From Propionibacterium acidifaciens DSM 21887 (GTDB lineage: Bacteria > Actinomycetota > Actinomycetes > Propionibacteriales > Propionibacteriaceae), in contig NZ_AUFR01000008.1 of the NCBI RefSeq assembly GCF_000426605.1, forward strand, positions 1-64,000: 64,000 nucleotides of DNA. Reading direction: 5' to 3'. The translations under genes and the position numbers were made by a program. Below are positions 23,016-30,880 of this stretch, piece after piece; within the stretch, counting starts at the first letter, position 1; the number at the start of each line of letters is the position of its first letter. Below the pieces are notes generated by a model. The model ran no database searches. It saw nothing but the letters and a program-made list of their open reading frames with translations, and had not been told where the DNA came from.

Positions 23016-24374
23016 ATGACCATCACGTCGATCATGAACGAGGCGCCGGGCCCCGAGGCCCTCGACCGCACCCCCCCGCAGGACATCGAGGCCGAGAAGT
23101 CCGTGCTCGGCGCCATGCTGCTGTCGAAGGACGCCATCGCCGACGTCACCGAGGGCCTGCGCGCCGACGACTTCTACCGTCCCAACCACGAGGCGATCTT
23201 CAACGCCATCATCGAGCTCTACGGCCACGGCGAGCCCGCCGACGCGGTGACTGTCGCGGCCCAGCTCGAGAGGACGGGCGAGCTCGAGCGGGTGGGCGGG
23301 CGCGTCTACCTCATCGACCTCATGCAGTCCGTCTCGATCGCCGCCAACGCCGGCCATTACGCCCAGATCGTCCACGACAAGGCCACGCTGCGACGCCTCG
23401 TCGAGGCGAGCATGAAGATCTCCCAGCTCGGCTACCAGGGCGCCGGCGAGGTGCCCGACATCGTCGACGCGGCCCAGCAGGCCATCTACGAGGTCTCCGA
23501 CATCAACACCTCCGACGACTACCAGTCGCTGAAGGATCTCCTCGAGCCGACGATCGACGAGATGGAGGCCATCCAGTCGCACGACGACGCGATGTCGGGC
23601 GTGCCCACCGGCTTCGCCGAGCTCGACGAGCTCACCAACGGCCTGCACGCCGGCCAGATGATCATCGTCGCGGCCCGCCCGGCCGTCGGCAAGTCGACGC
23701 TCGCGCTCGACCTGGCGCGCTCGGCGGCCGTGAAGAACGGCCTCACGACCGTCTACTTCAGCCTCGAGATGGGCAAGACCGAGCTCGTCATGCGCCTGCT
23801 GTCGGCCGAGGCGGGGGTGCCGCTCAACCACATCCGCAACGGCAGGATGAGCGAGGACGACTGGCAGCGGATCGTCCGCAAGACGGGCCACGTGCAGGAG
23901 GCGCCGCTGTTCATCGACGACTCGCCCAACCTCACGATGATGGAGATCCGCTCCAAGGCCCGCCGCCTGCGCCAGCGCAACGACCTGCGGCTCGTCATCA
24001 TCGACTACCTCCAGCTCATGAGCTCGGGCCGCAAGGTCGAGAGCCGTCAGCTCGAGGTCTCCGAGTTCAGCCGCCAGATCAAGCTGCTCGCCAAGGAGCT
24101 GCAGATCCCCGTCATCGCGCTGTGCCAGCTCAACCGCGGCCCCGAGCAGCGCAACGACAAGAAGCCGATGCTGTCCGATCTGCGCGAGTCCGGTTCGCTG
24201 GAGCAGGACGCCGACGTCGTCATCCTGCTCCACCGCGAGGACGCCTACGACCGCGACAGCCCCCGCGCCGGCGAGGCCGACTTCATCGTCGCGAAGCACC
24301 GCAACGGCCCGACGGCCACCGTCACGACCGCGTTCCAGGGCCACTACTCGCGGTTCGTCGACATGCAGCGCTGA
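23016..24374 (+). CDS. dnaB: replicative DNA helicase DnaB
   Basis: A 452-residue hexameric helicase. The N-terminal collar domain is residues 20-160 (PPQDIEAEKSVLGAMLLS at its start). The RecA-like motor has Walker A ARPAVGKST (Lys226), Walker B LRLVIIDYLQLM, and the arginine-finger region near LREGSG-type segment LRESGSLEQDAD. There is no intein, unlike many mycobacterial dnaB genes. GGGGAGGATC precedes the ATG. It is not accompanied by rpsF, ssb, rpsR or rplI, which often lie near dnaB. It starts just beside a DnaA-box cluster. Confidence 0.97.
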   Translation: MTITSIMNEAPGPEALDRTPPQDIEAEKSVLGAMLLSKDAIADVTEGLRADDFYRPNHEAIFNAIIELYGHGEPADAVTVAAQLERTGELERVGGRVYLIDLMQSVSIAANAGHYAQIVHDKATLRRLVEASMKISQLGYQGAGEVPDIVDAAQQAIYEVSDINTSDDYQSLKDLLEPTIDEMEAIQSHDDAMSGVPTGFAELDELTNGLHAGQMIIVAARPAVGKSTLALDLARSAAVKNGLTTVYFSLEMGKTELVMRLLSAEAGVPLNHIRNGRMSEDDWQRIVRKTGHVQEAPLFIDDSPNLTMMEIRSKARRLRQRNDLRLVIIDYLQLMSSGRKVESRQLEVSEFSRQIKLLAKELQIPVIALCQLNRGPEQRNDKKPMLSDLRESGSLEQDADVVILLHREDAYDRDSPRAGEADFIVAKHRNGPTATVTTAFQGHYSRFVDMQR

Positions 24375-24694
24375 CGCCGCCCGCGGGTCTCCGCCGGGAT
24401 CCCCACGGGGAGCGTGCTGTCACGAACCGCCGCCCGCCCCGCTCGCGGGCTCGGCACCGGCCCGTGCGGGATGCGCGCCCGAGATCCGGGCGCATCCGAC
24501 ATGCGAGCCCGGGCCGGGGGGTACGTCGTCGGACCGGGGGCCGCCGACCCGACGGCCGGCGGGAGCGCATCCGGCCCCGCGAGGGGCGCCCGCGGGCCAT
24601 CAAGGGGTTGAACCCGGGTGGAACACTGTCTCACTGAGCAACCGCCACACGAGGCGCCGCGCCCTGCGGGCGGGCGCCGGAATCCGGAGAACCG
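24375..24694. other. intergenic, no gene seen
   Basis: About 320 bases after dnaB. It is GC-rich with no convincing gene or terminator hairpin. A CGGAGA ribosome binding site ends it, six bases before the next ATG. Confidence 0.45.
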
Positions 24695-25243
24695 ATGAAC
24701 ACGACCGTCCTCGTCTTCCACCCGCACTTCGACCGCTCGCGGGTCAACCGGGCGCTGGCCGACGCCGCCGAGGGCGTTCCCGGCGTCCAGGTGCGCCGGA
24801 TGTACGAGCTCTACCCCGACCTTCGGATCGACGTCGCCGCCGAGCAGGCCGTCCTGGCCGCCGCCGACCGCATCGTTCTGCAGTTCCCCATGTACTGGTA
24901 CTCGTGCCCCCCGCTCCTCAAGCAGTGGGAGGACGACGTCCTCACCCACGGCTGGGCCTACGGCTCGACCGGCACCGCCCTGCGCGGCAAGGAGCTCCTG
25001 CTGGCCGTCTCGCCCGGCGCCCCCGCCGACAAGTACCGCCGCGACGGCGACTACAGGTACCGGGTCACCGATCTGCTGCGCCCCTTCCAGGCCACGAGCA
25101 ATCTCATCGGCACCCGCTTCGTCACGCCGTTCGTCACGGCCGGCGCCATGTCGATCGGCGACGCCGAGCTCGCCGCCCGCGCCGAGGACTACGCCGCCTA
25201 TCTGACCGCCACCGTCCTGCCGGCGCTCGGCGACCACGAGTAG
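24695..25243 (+). CDS. NAD(P)H-dependent flavodoxin-fold oxidoreductase (KefF/MdaB-like)
   Basis: A 182-residue flavodoxin-like protein. The phosphate-binding start is VLVFHPHFDRSRVNRAL, followed by the family signature LQFPMYWYSCPPLLKQWEDDVLTHG around residues 67-92, which contacts the FMN ring. Such enzymes reduce quinones or act as ancillary proteins of K+ efflux systems (KefF). No kef gene is present nearby, so quinone reduction or redox protection is more likely. The start has CGGAGA upstream. The gene lies 29 bases before cysE but cysE has its own promoter-like box. Confidence 0.88.
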   Translation: MNTTVLVFHPHFDRSRVNRALADAAEGVPGVQVRRMYELYPDLRIDVAAEQAVLAAADRIVLQFPMYWYSCPPLLKQWEDDVLTHGWAYGSTGTALRGKELLLAVSPGAPADKYRRDGDYRYRVTDLLRPFQATSNLIGTRFVTPFVTAGAMSIGDAELAARAEDYAAYLTATVLPALGDHE

Positions 25244-25259
25244 TCGGGCGCCCCGCCCG

Positions 25260-25265
25260 TAGGAT
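25260..25265 (+). promoter_or_regulatory. -10 box of leaderless cysE promoter
   Basis: TAGGAT, seven bases, ATG at 25273. No Shine-Dalgarno sequence lies before the ATG. Confidence 0.45.
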
Positions 25266-25272
25266 TGGGCCC

Positions 25273-26046
25273 ATGACCGCCAAGGATCCCCTGTGGGAGC
25301 TGATCCGCTCCGAGGCGCGCCGCGACGCCGACGAGGAGCAGCTCCTCGCCAGCTTCCTGCACGCCTCGATCCTGGATCATGAGCGCCTCGAGGACTCGAT
25401 CAGCTTCATCCTCGCCTCGAAACTCGGCAGCGAGACGCTGTCGTCCATGAGCCTGCGGCGCCTCATCGACGACGCCCTGGCCGGCGAGCCGGGCATCGGC
25501 GTCGCCATCCGCGAGGACCTGCGCGCGGTGCTGCGCCGCGACCCGGCGTGCCGCAGCTATTCGACGCCCCTCCTGTTCTTCAAAGGATTCCACGCCCTGC
25601 AGTCCTACCGCGTCGCCCACCACTACTGGGTGGCCGGGCGCACGGTGCTGGCCCTGTACCTCCAGAGCCGCATCTCCGAGGTCTTCGCCGTCGACATCCA
25701 CCCCGGGGCGCGCATCGGCAAGGGCATCATGTTCGACCACGCGACGAGCGTCGTCATCGGCGAGACCGCGGTGGTCGAGGACGACTTCTCGATGCTCCAC
25801 GAGGTGACGCTCGGCGGCACCGGCAAGATCGGCGGCGACCGCCACCCGAAGATCGGCCGCGGCGTCGTCATCGGGGCCGGGGCCAAGGTGCTCGGCAGCA
25901 TCCGCGTCGGCGAGGGCGCCCAGGTGGGCGCCGGCTCGGTGGTGCTCCGCGACGTGCCGGCCCATGCGACGGTCGTCGGCGTGCCGGCCAAGGTCGTGAG
26001 CTTCCCGATCGAGGACTCCCCCTCCGACAACGACCCCGGGGGCTGA
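25273..26046 (+). CDS. cysE: serine O-acetyltransferase
   Basis: A 257-residue CysE of the full-length (E. coli-like) type. It has the N-terminal helical domain (DPLWELIRSEARRDADEE) and the left-handed beta-helix built from hexapeptide repeats (IHPGARIGKGIMFDHATSVVIGE region). The catalytic histidine is in IMFDHAT, and the acetyl-CoA loop is LGGTGKIGGDRHPKIG. It makes O-acetylserine from serine and acetyl-CoA for cysteine synthesis; cysK is not adjacent. The start is supported by the leaderless promoter geometry and by conservation of the N-terminus. Confidence 0.95.
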   Translation: MTAKDPLWELIRSEARRDADEEQLLASFLHASILDHERLEDSISFILASKLGSETLSSMSLRRLIDDALAGEPGIGVAIREDLRAVLRRDPACRSYSTPLLFFKGFHALQSYRVAHHYWVAGRTVLALYLQSRISEVFAVDIHPGARIGKGIMFDHATSVVIGETAVVEDDFSMLHEVTLGGTGKIGGDRHPKIGRGVVIGAGAKVLGSIRVGEGAQVGAGSVVLRDVPAHATVVGVPAKVVSFPIEDSPSDNDPGG

Positions 26047-26081
26047 CGGGGGTGGCGGGGAGGGCGCGGGCCGGCGCCCGG

Positions 26082-26219
26082 TCAGTCTCCGTCGCGGCGC
26101 CCCCGGTTGGAGCCGCGCATCGCGGCGGACAGGACGCTCACGACGGCCAGGAGGAGCAGGGCCGGGAGGCCCTCGCCGCGGAAGGCGCCGCGCTGCCTCC
26201 CGATCGTCTTCCTCGCCAT
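26082..26219 (-). CDS. small predicted membrane protein (45 residues)
   Basis: A short frame on the minus strand with an excellent ribosome binding site (GGGGAGG four bases before ATG). It reads MARKTIGRQRGAFRGEGLP, then a hydrophobic segment (ALLLLAVVSVLSAAM), then a short basic and acidic tail ending RRDGD. Basic ends around a single helix suit a small membrane protein. It is convergent with cysE (35 bases away) and divergent from the CoA-transferase gene. Function unknown; the evidence is the ribosome binding site and the amphipathic pattern. Confidence 0.5.
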   Translation of the reverse strand: MARKTIGRQRGAFRGEGLPALLLLAVVSVLSAAMRGSNRGRRDGD

Positions 26220-26382
26220 CGTCCTCCCCTTGTCGCGTCAGGATCCTTCGGCCGGGCAGGACCCCGCCGGCGCGTCCTGCCGGGACGCCCCGCGCCCGCA
26301 AGGTTAACGCGGCGGCGCGCCGGGCGGCGCACCGACCAGTCCGCGGGCGCCGTCGGCGCCGGGCGGCGCGGCGGCCCGTCGG

Positions 26383-26388
26383 TACCCT
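26383..26388 (+). promoter_or_regulatory. -10 box of leaderless CoA-transferase promoter
   Basis: TACCCT, seven bases, ATG at 26396. Same layout as several other genes in the window. Confidence 0.5.
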
Positions 26389-26395
26389 GTGCGGC

Positions 26396-27625
26396 ATGAG
26401 AATGATCCGCCCCGAGGGCCTCGGCGCCGTGACCGATGGCCTTCCCGACGAACCGCGCCTCGTCGCCCCGGGCGGCTTCTCGACTCCGCTGGAGCTGCTC
26501 GCCCTTCTCGACGCCCGGCTCGACCGCTGGGCCCTGTTCTGCGTCAACGCCCCGGCCGGCATCCCCTCGCACGAGGGCGTCACGCACGAGACGATCTTCC
26601 TCGGCCCGGCCATGCGCGCCTCGGGCCGATCCCGCTACTTCCCGATGCGGCTGTCCCTGTCGACGCGGCTGTTCCGCACCACCTGCCCGCCCGACGTGGT
26701 CGTCCTGCACACGACGGCCCCGCGCGGCGGCAGGGTCTCCATGGGCATCGAGGTGCAGGTCATGCTCGGCGCCCTCGAGGCCGTGCGCGCCCGCGACGGC
26801 ATCGTCGTCGCGCAGGTGAACCCGCGGATGCCGTTCGTCCACGGCGACGGCGTCCTGAGCGTGGACGACATCGACTACGGCGTCGAGATCGACCACCCGA
26901 TGATCACGATCCCCGAGCCCGTCCCGGACGAGGCCTCGCTGCGGCTCGGCGAGCTCATCGCCGCCCGCGTCGAGGACGGCTCGAGCATCCAGGCCGGCAT
27001 CGGCGCGGTGCCCGACGCCGTGCTCGGCTGCCTGCACCCCCGGCGGGGGCTGCGCTTCTGGAGCGAGCTGGTCAGCGACGGCGCCATGCTCCTCGACCGC
27101 GCCGGGGCCCTCGACCCCGACGAGCCGCTCATCGGCACCTTCATGCTCGGCACCCAGGAGTTCTACGACTGGGCCGACGACAACCCGCGCGTCCGGCTGC
27201 GCCGCTGCGAGGTGACGAACGATCCCGCGATCATCTCGACCCTCCCGAAGGTGGTGAGCGTCAACACGGCCATGCAGGTCGACCTCTTCGCGCAGACGAA
27301 CGCCACCCGCCGCGGCGACCGCATCTACTCGGGCACCGGCGGCTCGACGGACTTCCTCGTCGGCGCCCTGCACTCGCCCGGCGGTGAGGCGATCATCGCC
27401 CTCCGCAGCCGGCACCCGAAGGCGGGGGTCTCAACGGTCGTGCCGAAGATCGCCTCGCCGATCACCTCGCACCAGATGAGCGCCATCGCCACCGAGAACG
27501 GCATCGCCCAGGTCTTCGGCAACGACGAGGACGAGCAGGCCCGGCAGATCATCGAGCACGCCGCCCACCCGGACGCCCGCGACGAGCTGCGCGAGGCGGG
27601 CAGGGCGATGGGTCTGAAGGTCTGA
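26396..27625 (+). CDS. acetyl-CoA hydrolase/CoA-transferase family protein
   Basis: A 409-residue class I-type CoA-transferase with the 4-hydroxybutyrate/acetate CoA-transferase design. Landmarks are the GIGAVPDAVL motif near 200, FWSELVSDGAM just after (the region holding the catalytic glutamate), and the glycine-rich SGTGGSTDFLVGALHSPGG near 320, followed by HPKAGVSTVVPKI. It would move CoA between acetate and another acid or hydrolyse acyl-CoA. The acid substrate is not readable from sequence. It is monocistronic; its last 77 bases overlap the convergent MFS gene. Confidence 0.88.
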   Translation: MRMIRPEGLGAVTDGLPDEPRLVAPGGFSTPLELLALLDARLDRWALFCVNAPAGIPSHEGVTHETIFLGPAMRASGRSRYFPMRLSLSTRLFRTTCPPDVVVLHTTAPRGGRVSMGIEVQVMLGALEAVRARDGIVVAQVNPRMPFVHGDGVLSVDDIDYGVEIDHPMITIPEPVPDEASLRLGELIAARVEDGSSIQAGIGAVPDAVLGCLHPRRGLRFWSELVSDGAMLLDRAGALDPDEPLIGTFMLGTQEFYDWADDNPRVRLRRCEVTNDPAIISTLPKVVSVNTAMQVDLFAQTNATRRGDRIYSGTGGSTDFLVGALHSPGGEAIIALRSRHPKAGVSTVVPKIASPITSHQMSAIATENGIAQVFGNDEDEQARQIIEHAAHPDARDELREAGRAMGLKV

Positions 27626-28955
27626 GGGCGACGGCGGCGGTCAGGAGCGCTGCGGCGCCGAAGACCCCGCCCGCGGCGGCGGCGGCCGAGTGGAAGCCGG
27701 GAAGAAAGGCTCCGCCGGCGACCCCGGCGCCCAGGACCGCGACGCCGACGACGCTGCCGGTCTGGCGTGCGGCATTGACGACCCCTCCGGCGACGCCGAC
27801 GTGCTCCGGCGGGGCGGACGCCACCGCCGCCGAGGTCGCGGCCGGCACCGCGAGGGCCGTCCCGAACCCGGCCGTGAAGGTCAGCGCCGCGACCACCGCG
27901 TAGGGGGTCTCCGCGGTGAGGAGTACGAGGCTGCTGAAGCCGGCAGCGCCGATCACCAGGCCGGCGAGCATGGTGGGGAACGCGCCCCACCGGGCGGCGC
28001 AGCGACCGCCCAGCGGTGACGCGACCACGGCACTGCACGCCTGGGGCGCCAACGCGAGGCCCGCCAGCCACGGCTCGTAGCCCAGGTACCGCTGGAAGAA
28101 GAGGGAGAGCACGAAGAGCTGCCCGAAGAAGCCGACGTTGAGCGCGAAACCCACCACCGCGGCCACGGAGAACCGGGCACGGGTGAACAGGGCGACCGGC
28201 AGCATCGGCTCCGGTCGCCGTCGCTCCACGACGGCGACCAGGGCGAGGAGGACGCCCCCGACGATCAGTGTGCAGACCTGCCGCGGCGACCACCCCCGTT
28301 CCCCGGCGGTGATGACCGCATGGGTGAGCGCCACCAGCGCGAGCACGGAGAGCAGCTGCCCGGGCGGGTCCGCACGCCTTCCGCGCCTGCCTGCGGGCGC
28401 GGGGACCGCCCGCAGGGTCAGGAGGCACCCGACGGCGATGACGGGGAGGTTGGCCCAGAACACCGCCCGCCAGCCGATCGTCGACACCAGCGCCCCGCCG
28501 AGGACGGGTCCGATCGCCGCGGCAGCGCCTCCCGCGCCGCCCCACAGCCCGATGGCGCGTGCCCGTTCCCCCGGATCGGCGGACACGACCGACAGCAGCG
28601 CCAGCGAGCCCGGAACGATCGCTGCCGCGCCGAGGCCCTGGACGGCGCGGCCGACGACGAGGAGGCCGCCCGTCGGGGCGAGTGCGCACACGGCCGAGAG
28701 CACGGCGAAGACCACGAGGCCGGCGAGGTGGACCCTGCGAGCACCGAGACGGTCGCATGCGGCCCCGGCGGTGAGGAGGAACGCGGCGAACGTGAGCGCG
28801 TAGGCGTCGACGACCCACTGCAGGGAGCCCACCGTCATGCCGAGGTCGGCGCCGATCCCCGCCAGGGCGACATTGACGATGGTCGTGTCGAGCATGACGA
28901 CGAAGAACCCGAGGAGGATCGCGGCCAGTGCCGTGCGCCGGGCCGTCGTGGTCAT
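27549..28955 (-). CDS. MFS multidrug transporter, DHA2 (EmrB/QacA) type
   Basis: A 468-residue, 14-helix major facilitator. The N-terminus reads TALAAILLGFFVVMLDTTIVNVAL, with motif D1-like LDTTIVNVALAGI. Motif A is DRLGARRVHLAG and motif C lies around GPVLGGALVSTIGWRAVFWANLP. These mark drug:H+ antiporters of the QacA group. The start is the ATG at 28955; upstream in-frame sequence is not protein-like. It is divergent from an ArsR-like regulator across a strong palindrome, which suggests ligand-induced efflux. The C-terminal 25 codons overlap the convergent CoA-transferase gene. Confidence 0.9.
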   Translation of the reverse strand: MTTTARRTALAAILLGFFVVMLDTTIVNVALAGIGADLGMTVGSLQWVVDAYALTFAAFLLTAGAACDRLGARRVHLAGLVVFAVLSAVCALAPTGGLLVVGRAVQGLGAAAIVPGSLALLSVVSADPGERARAIGLWGGAGGAAAAIGPVLGGALVSTIGWRAVFWANLPVIAVGCLLTLRAVPAPAGRRGRRADPPGQLLSVLALVALTHAVITAGERGWSPRQVCTLIVGGVLLALVAVVERRRPEPMLPVALFTRARFSVAAVVGFALNVGFFGQLFVLSLFFQRYLGYEPWLAGLALAPQACSAVVASPLGGRCAARWGAFPTMLAGLVIGAAGFSSLVLLTAETPYAVVAALTFTAGFGTALAVPAATSAAVASAPPEHVGVAGGVVNAARQTGSVVGVAVLGAGVAGGAFLPGFHSAAAAAGGVFGAAALLTAAVALRPSDPSPCPPRAARRGRPGGRRAR

Positions 28956-29179
28956 GAGTGCGCCCCCGGCGGGGCCTCGGCCGTCCGCCCGCCCGGGCCC
29001 CGGCCCCGGGTTCGATACGGCCGGTCCGGCGATGTCGGCGGCACCGGGCCCGCCCGGGACCCGGTCACCGCGTCCCCGGTGGAGACGCCCGTCGTCGTGC
29101 CCGCGCAGCCGCCGGCGGCCCTCGTCCATTGCGCTCACTCCCCTCGTCCGCGGATGCCATGGATCCGGTGCGTCCAGGC

Positions 29180-29223
29180 TGCGCCCGTGACTGTTCGGTC
29201 GGCGCCGAACAGTCACGGGCGCA
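29180..29223. promoter_or_regulatory. 19-bp-arm palindrome between MFS and regulator genes
   Basis: Left arm TGCGCCCGTGACTGTTCGG (29180-29198), six-base centre, and a perfect reverse complement at 29205-29223. It ends ten bases before the regulator ATG. Candidate operator through which the adjacent regulator controls itself and the divergent pump gene; a transcript hairpin is the alternative. Confidence 0.7.
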
Positions 29224-29233
29224 CACTGGGGGC

Positions 29234-29968
29234 ATGGGTGCGCGCGTGTTCCCCGAAGCGGTCCCGGATGTCTCGGCCGTCGCCTCGGCTCTGGCCGACC
29301 CGTCGCGGGCGGCGATGTGCGCCGCGCTCATGGACGGGCGGGCATGGACGGTCGGGGAGCTCGGCAGGTACGCGGGCCTGGCCCGGTCGACCGCCAGCGA
29401 GCACGTCGACGCGCTCACCGCCCACGGCCTCGTCCGCGAGCTCCGCCAGGGCCGTCACCGCTACATCCGCCTGGCCGGGGAGGACATCGCCCGTGTCATC
29501 GAGAGTCTCGGCGTCGTCGCCGGCTCGTCCCTGCCCACTCCCCGCAGCCTCAGCGCCTCACGCGCGAACGCGAACCTCCGAGCGGGCCGCACCTGCTATC
29601 GGCACCTCGCCGGTCGGCTCGGGGTGCGCCTGGCCGAACAGCTCGAGGACCGCGGGCTCATCGACCCCTGCTGGCGGGTCACCGGCCGGGGCCGTCGCCT
29701 CCTCGCCCGGTGGGGCGTGCCCGCCGAGATGCTCGACACGGGCGGCCCGTGCATGGACGCCACCGAACGCCGCTTCCACCTCGCCGGCCCCCTCGGCACC
29801 GGTGTCTGCACGGCCCTGCTGGACAGGGGATGGCTCTCCCGCACCGGCCGCACCCGGGCCGTGCGGCTCACCCCCGCCGGACGGGCGGCGCTCGACGACG
29901 CGGGCATCCGGCTCGACCGCCCGACGGCCGCCCCCGAGGATCCCGGTCGCCCTCCGGCCCGGACGTGA
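29234..29968 (+). CDS. ArsR/SmtB-like winged-helix regulator with C-terminal extension
   Basis: A 244-residue protein. The N-terminal winged helix spans about 15-85: ASALADPSRAAMCAALMDG, then AWTVGELGRYAGLARSTASEHVDALTAHGLVRE and the wing RQGRHRYIRLAGED. The remaining 150 residues have a second helical domain with three cysteines (TCYRHLAG, DPCWRV, GPCMDA), which might bind a ligand or metal. ArsR proteins are usually about 100 residues, so this belongs to the longer group. It probably represses the divergent MFS pump through the palindrome just upstream. The ATG is close to the operator. Confidence 0.85.
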   Translation: MGARVFPEAVPDVSAVASALADPSRAAMCAALMDGRAWTVGELGRYAGLARSTASEHVDALTAHGLVRELRQGRHRYIRLAGEDIARVIESLGVVAGSSLPTPRSLSASRANANLRAGRTCYRHLAGRLGVRLAEQLEDRGLIDPCWRVTGRGRRLLARWGVPAEMLDTGGPCMDATERRFHLAGPLGTGVCTALLDRGWLSRTGRTRAVRLTPAGRAALDDAGIRLDRPTAAPEDPGRPPART

Positions 29969-30165
29969 CCCCGGGGGATCGTGCCCGGTGCCCAGCACCC
30001 GCGCCCCGGCCGGGACGACGAGCGGCGCCGCCTGTGCGGGGAGGAGCCCGGGACCGGGATCGTGGGATGCCCGCGCGCCCCGACCGCCACGCCGCCCCGT
30101 CCGTCACGGCACGGCTCTCGGACGTCCGATAATGGGGGACGCCCACGACCACGGGAGGAGGGCCC

Positions 30166-30444
30166 ATGGACGACGTGCGGAGCGTCCGCGTCCTCGTGAG
30201 CGGCCTCGTCCAGGGCGTCGGCTTCCGCTGGTGCACGCTGCGGCAGGCCGACGCGCTGGGGCTGACCGGGTGGGTGCGCAACCTGCCCAGCGGCGACGTC
30301 GAGGTGTTCGCCCAGGGGTCGGCCGACGCGGTCGGGGAGCTCGTCGCATGGCTCCGCGAGGGCCCCGGTTTCTCACGGGTCACCGGGGTGCGGGTGCGCG
30401 AGGCGCCGCGGAGACCCGGACTGGGCGGGTTCACCGTGCGCTGA
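30166..30444 (+). CDS. acyP: acylphosphatase
   Basis: A 92-residue acylphosphatase with the two family signatures: VSGLVQGVGFRW (catalytic Arg21) and GLTGWVRNLPSGDVEV (catalytic Asn39). It hydrolyses carboxyl-phosphate bonds such as those of acetyl phosphate and 1,3-bisphosphoglycerate. GGGAGGAGGG precedes the ATG, and GATAAT at 30128-30133 could be the -10 box. It is a single-gene unit with normal family length. Confidence 0.94.
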   Translation: MDDVRSVRVLVSGLVQGVGFRWCTLRQADALGLTGWVRNLPSGDVEVFAQGSADAVGELVAWLREGPGFSRVTGVRVREAPRRPGLGGFTVR

Positions 30445-30880
30445 CTTCGGCGGGCGAGGACGAGGAACCGGGCGGGCGCCGGCCGCCGGCACATCTGCCG
30501 CAGACCCCGTCGCACGCATGGGCCGGCCGCGTCATGGCCCTCGTCCACGACACACCAACCGTCCCTGGCCCCCGACTGCCGACGGGATCGCCGGAAGAAC
30601 CCTGCAGCGCATCGGATCGGGCGGGCCGCGAAGCACGAGGGCACCGGGATCCCGTTCCGGGCGGAACGCCCCTTCCGCGGACCGTGCGCCTCGGCCCCTT
30701 CTCCCCAGGGATGCCCGCCGCCCCACCCGGAGGCCCGGGACGCCGGGTGGCACGAGGAAGCTCGTTCACAGCATGCGGCCGGGGCGTGACAAGGGGCACC
30801 GCCTCTGCATGGGGTCCGGGCGATCCACGAGGCATGGTGGATCGATCGCGGCTCCGACATCCTCCACGGCCACCCCGTCT
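30445..30880. other. intergenic or eroded sequence, no gene seen
   Basis: About 440 bases between acyP and the decayed permease. No frame shows family-like sequence. It may include eroded downstream parts of the ABC exporter locus. Confidence 0.4.
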
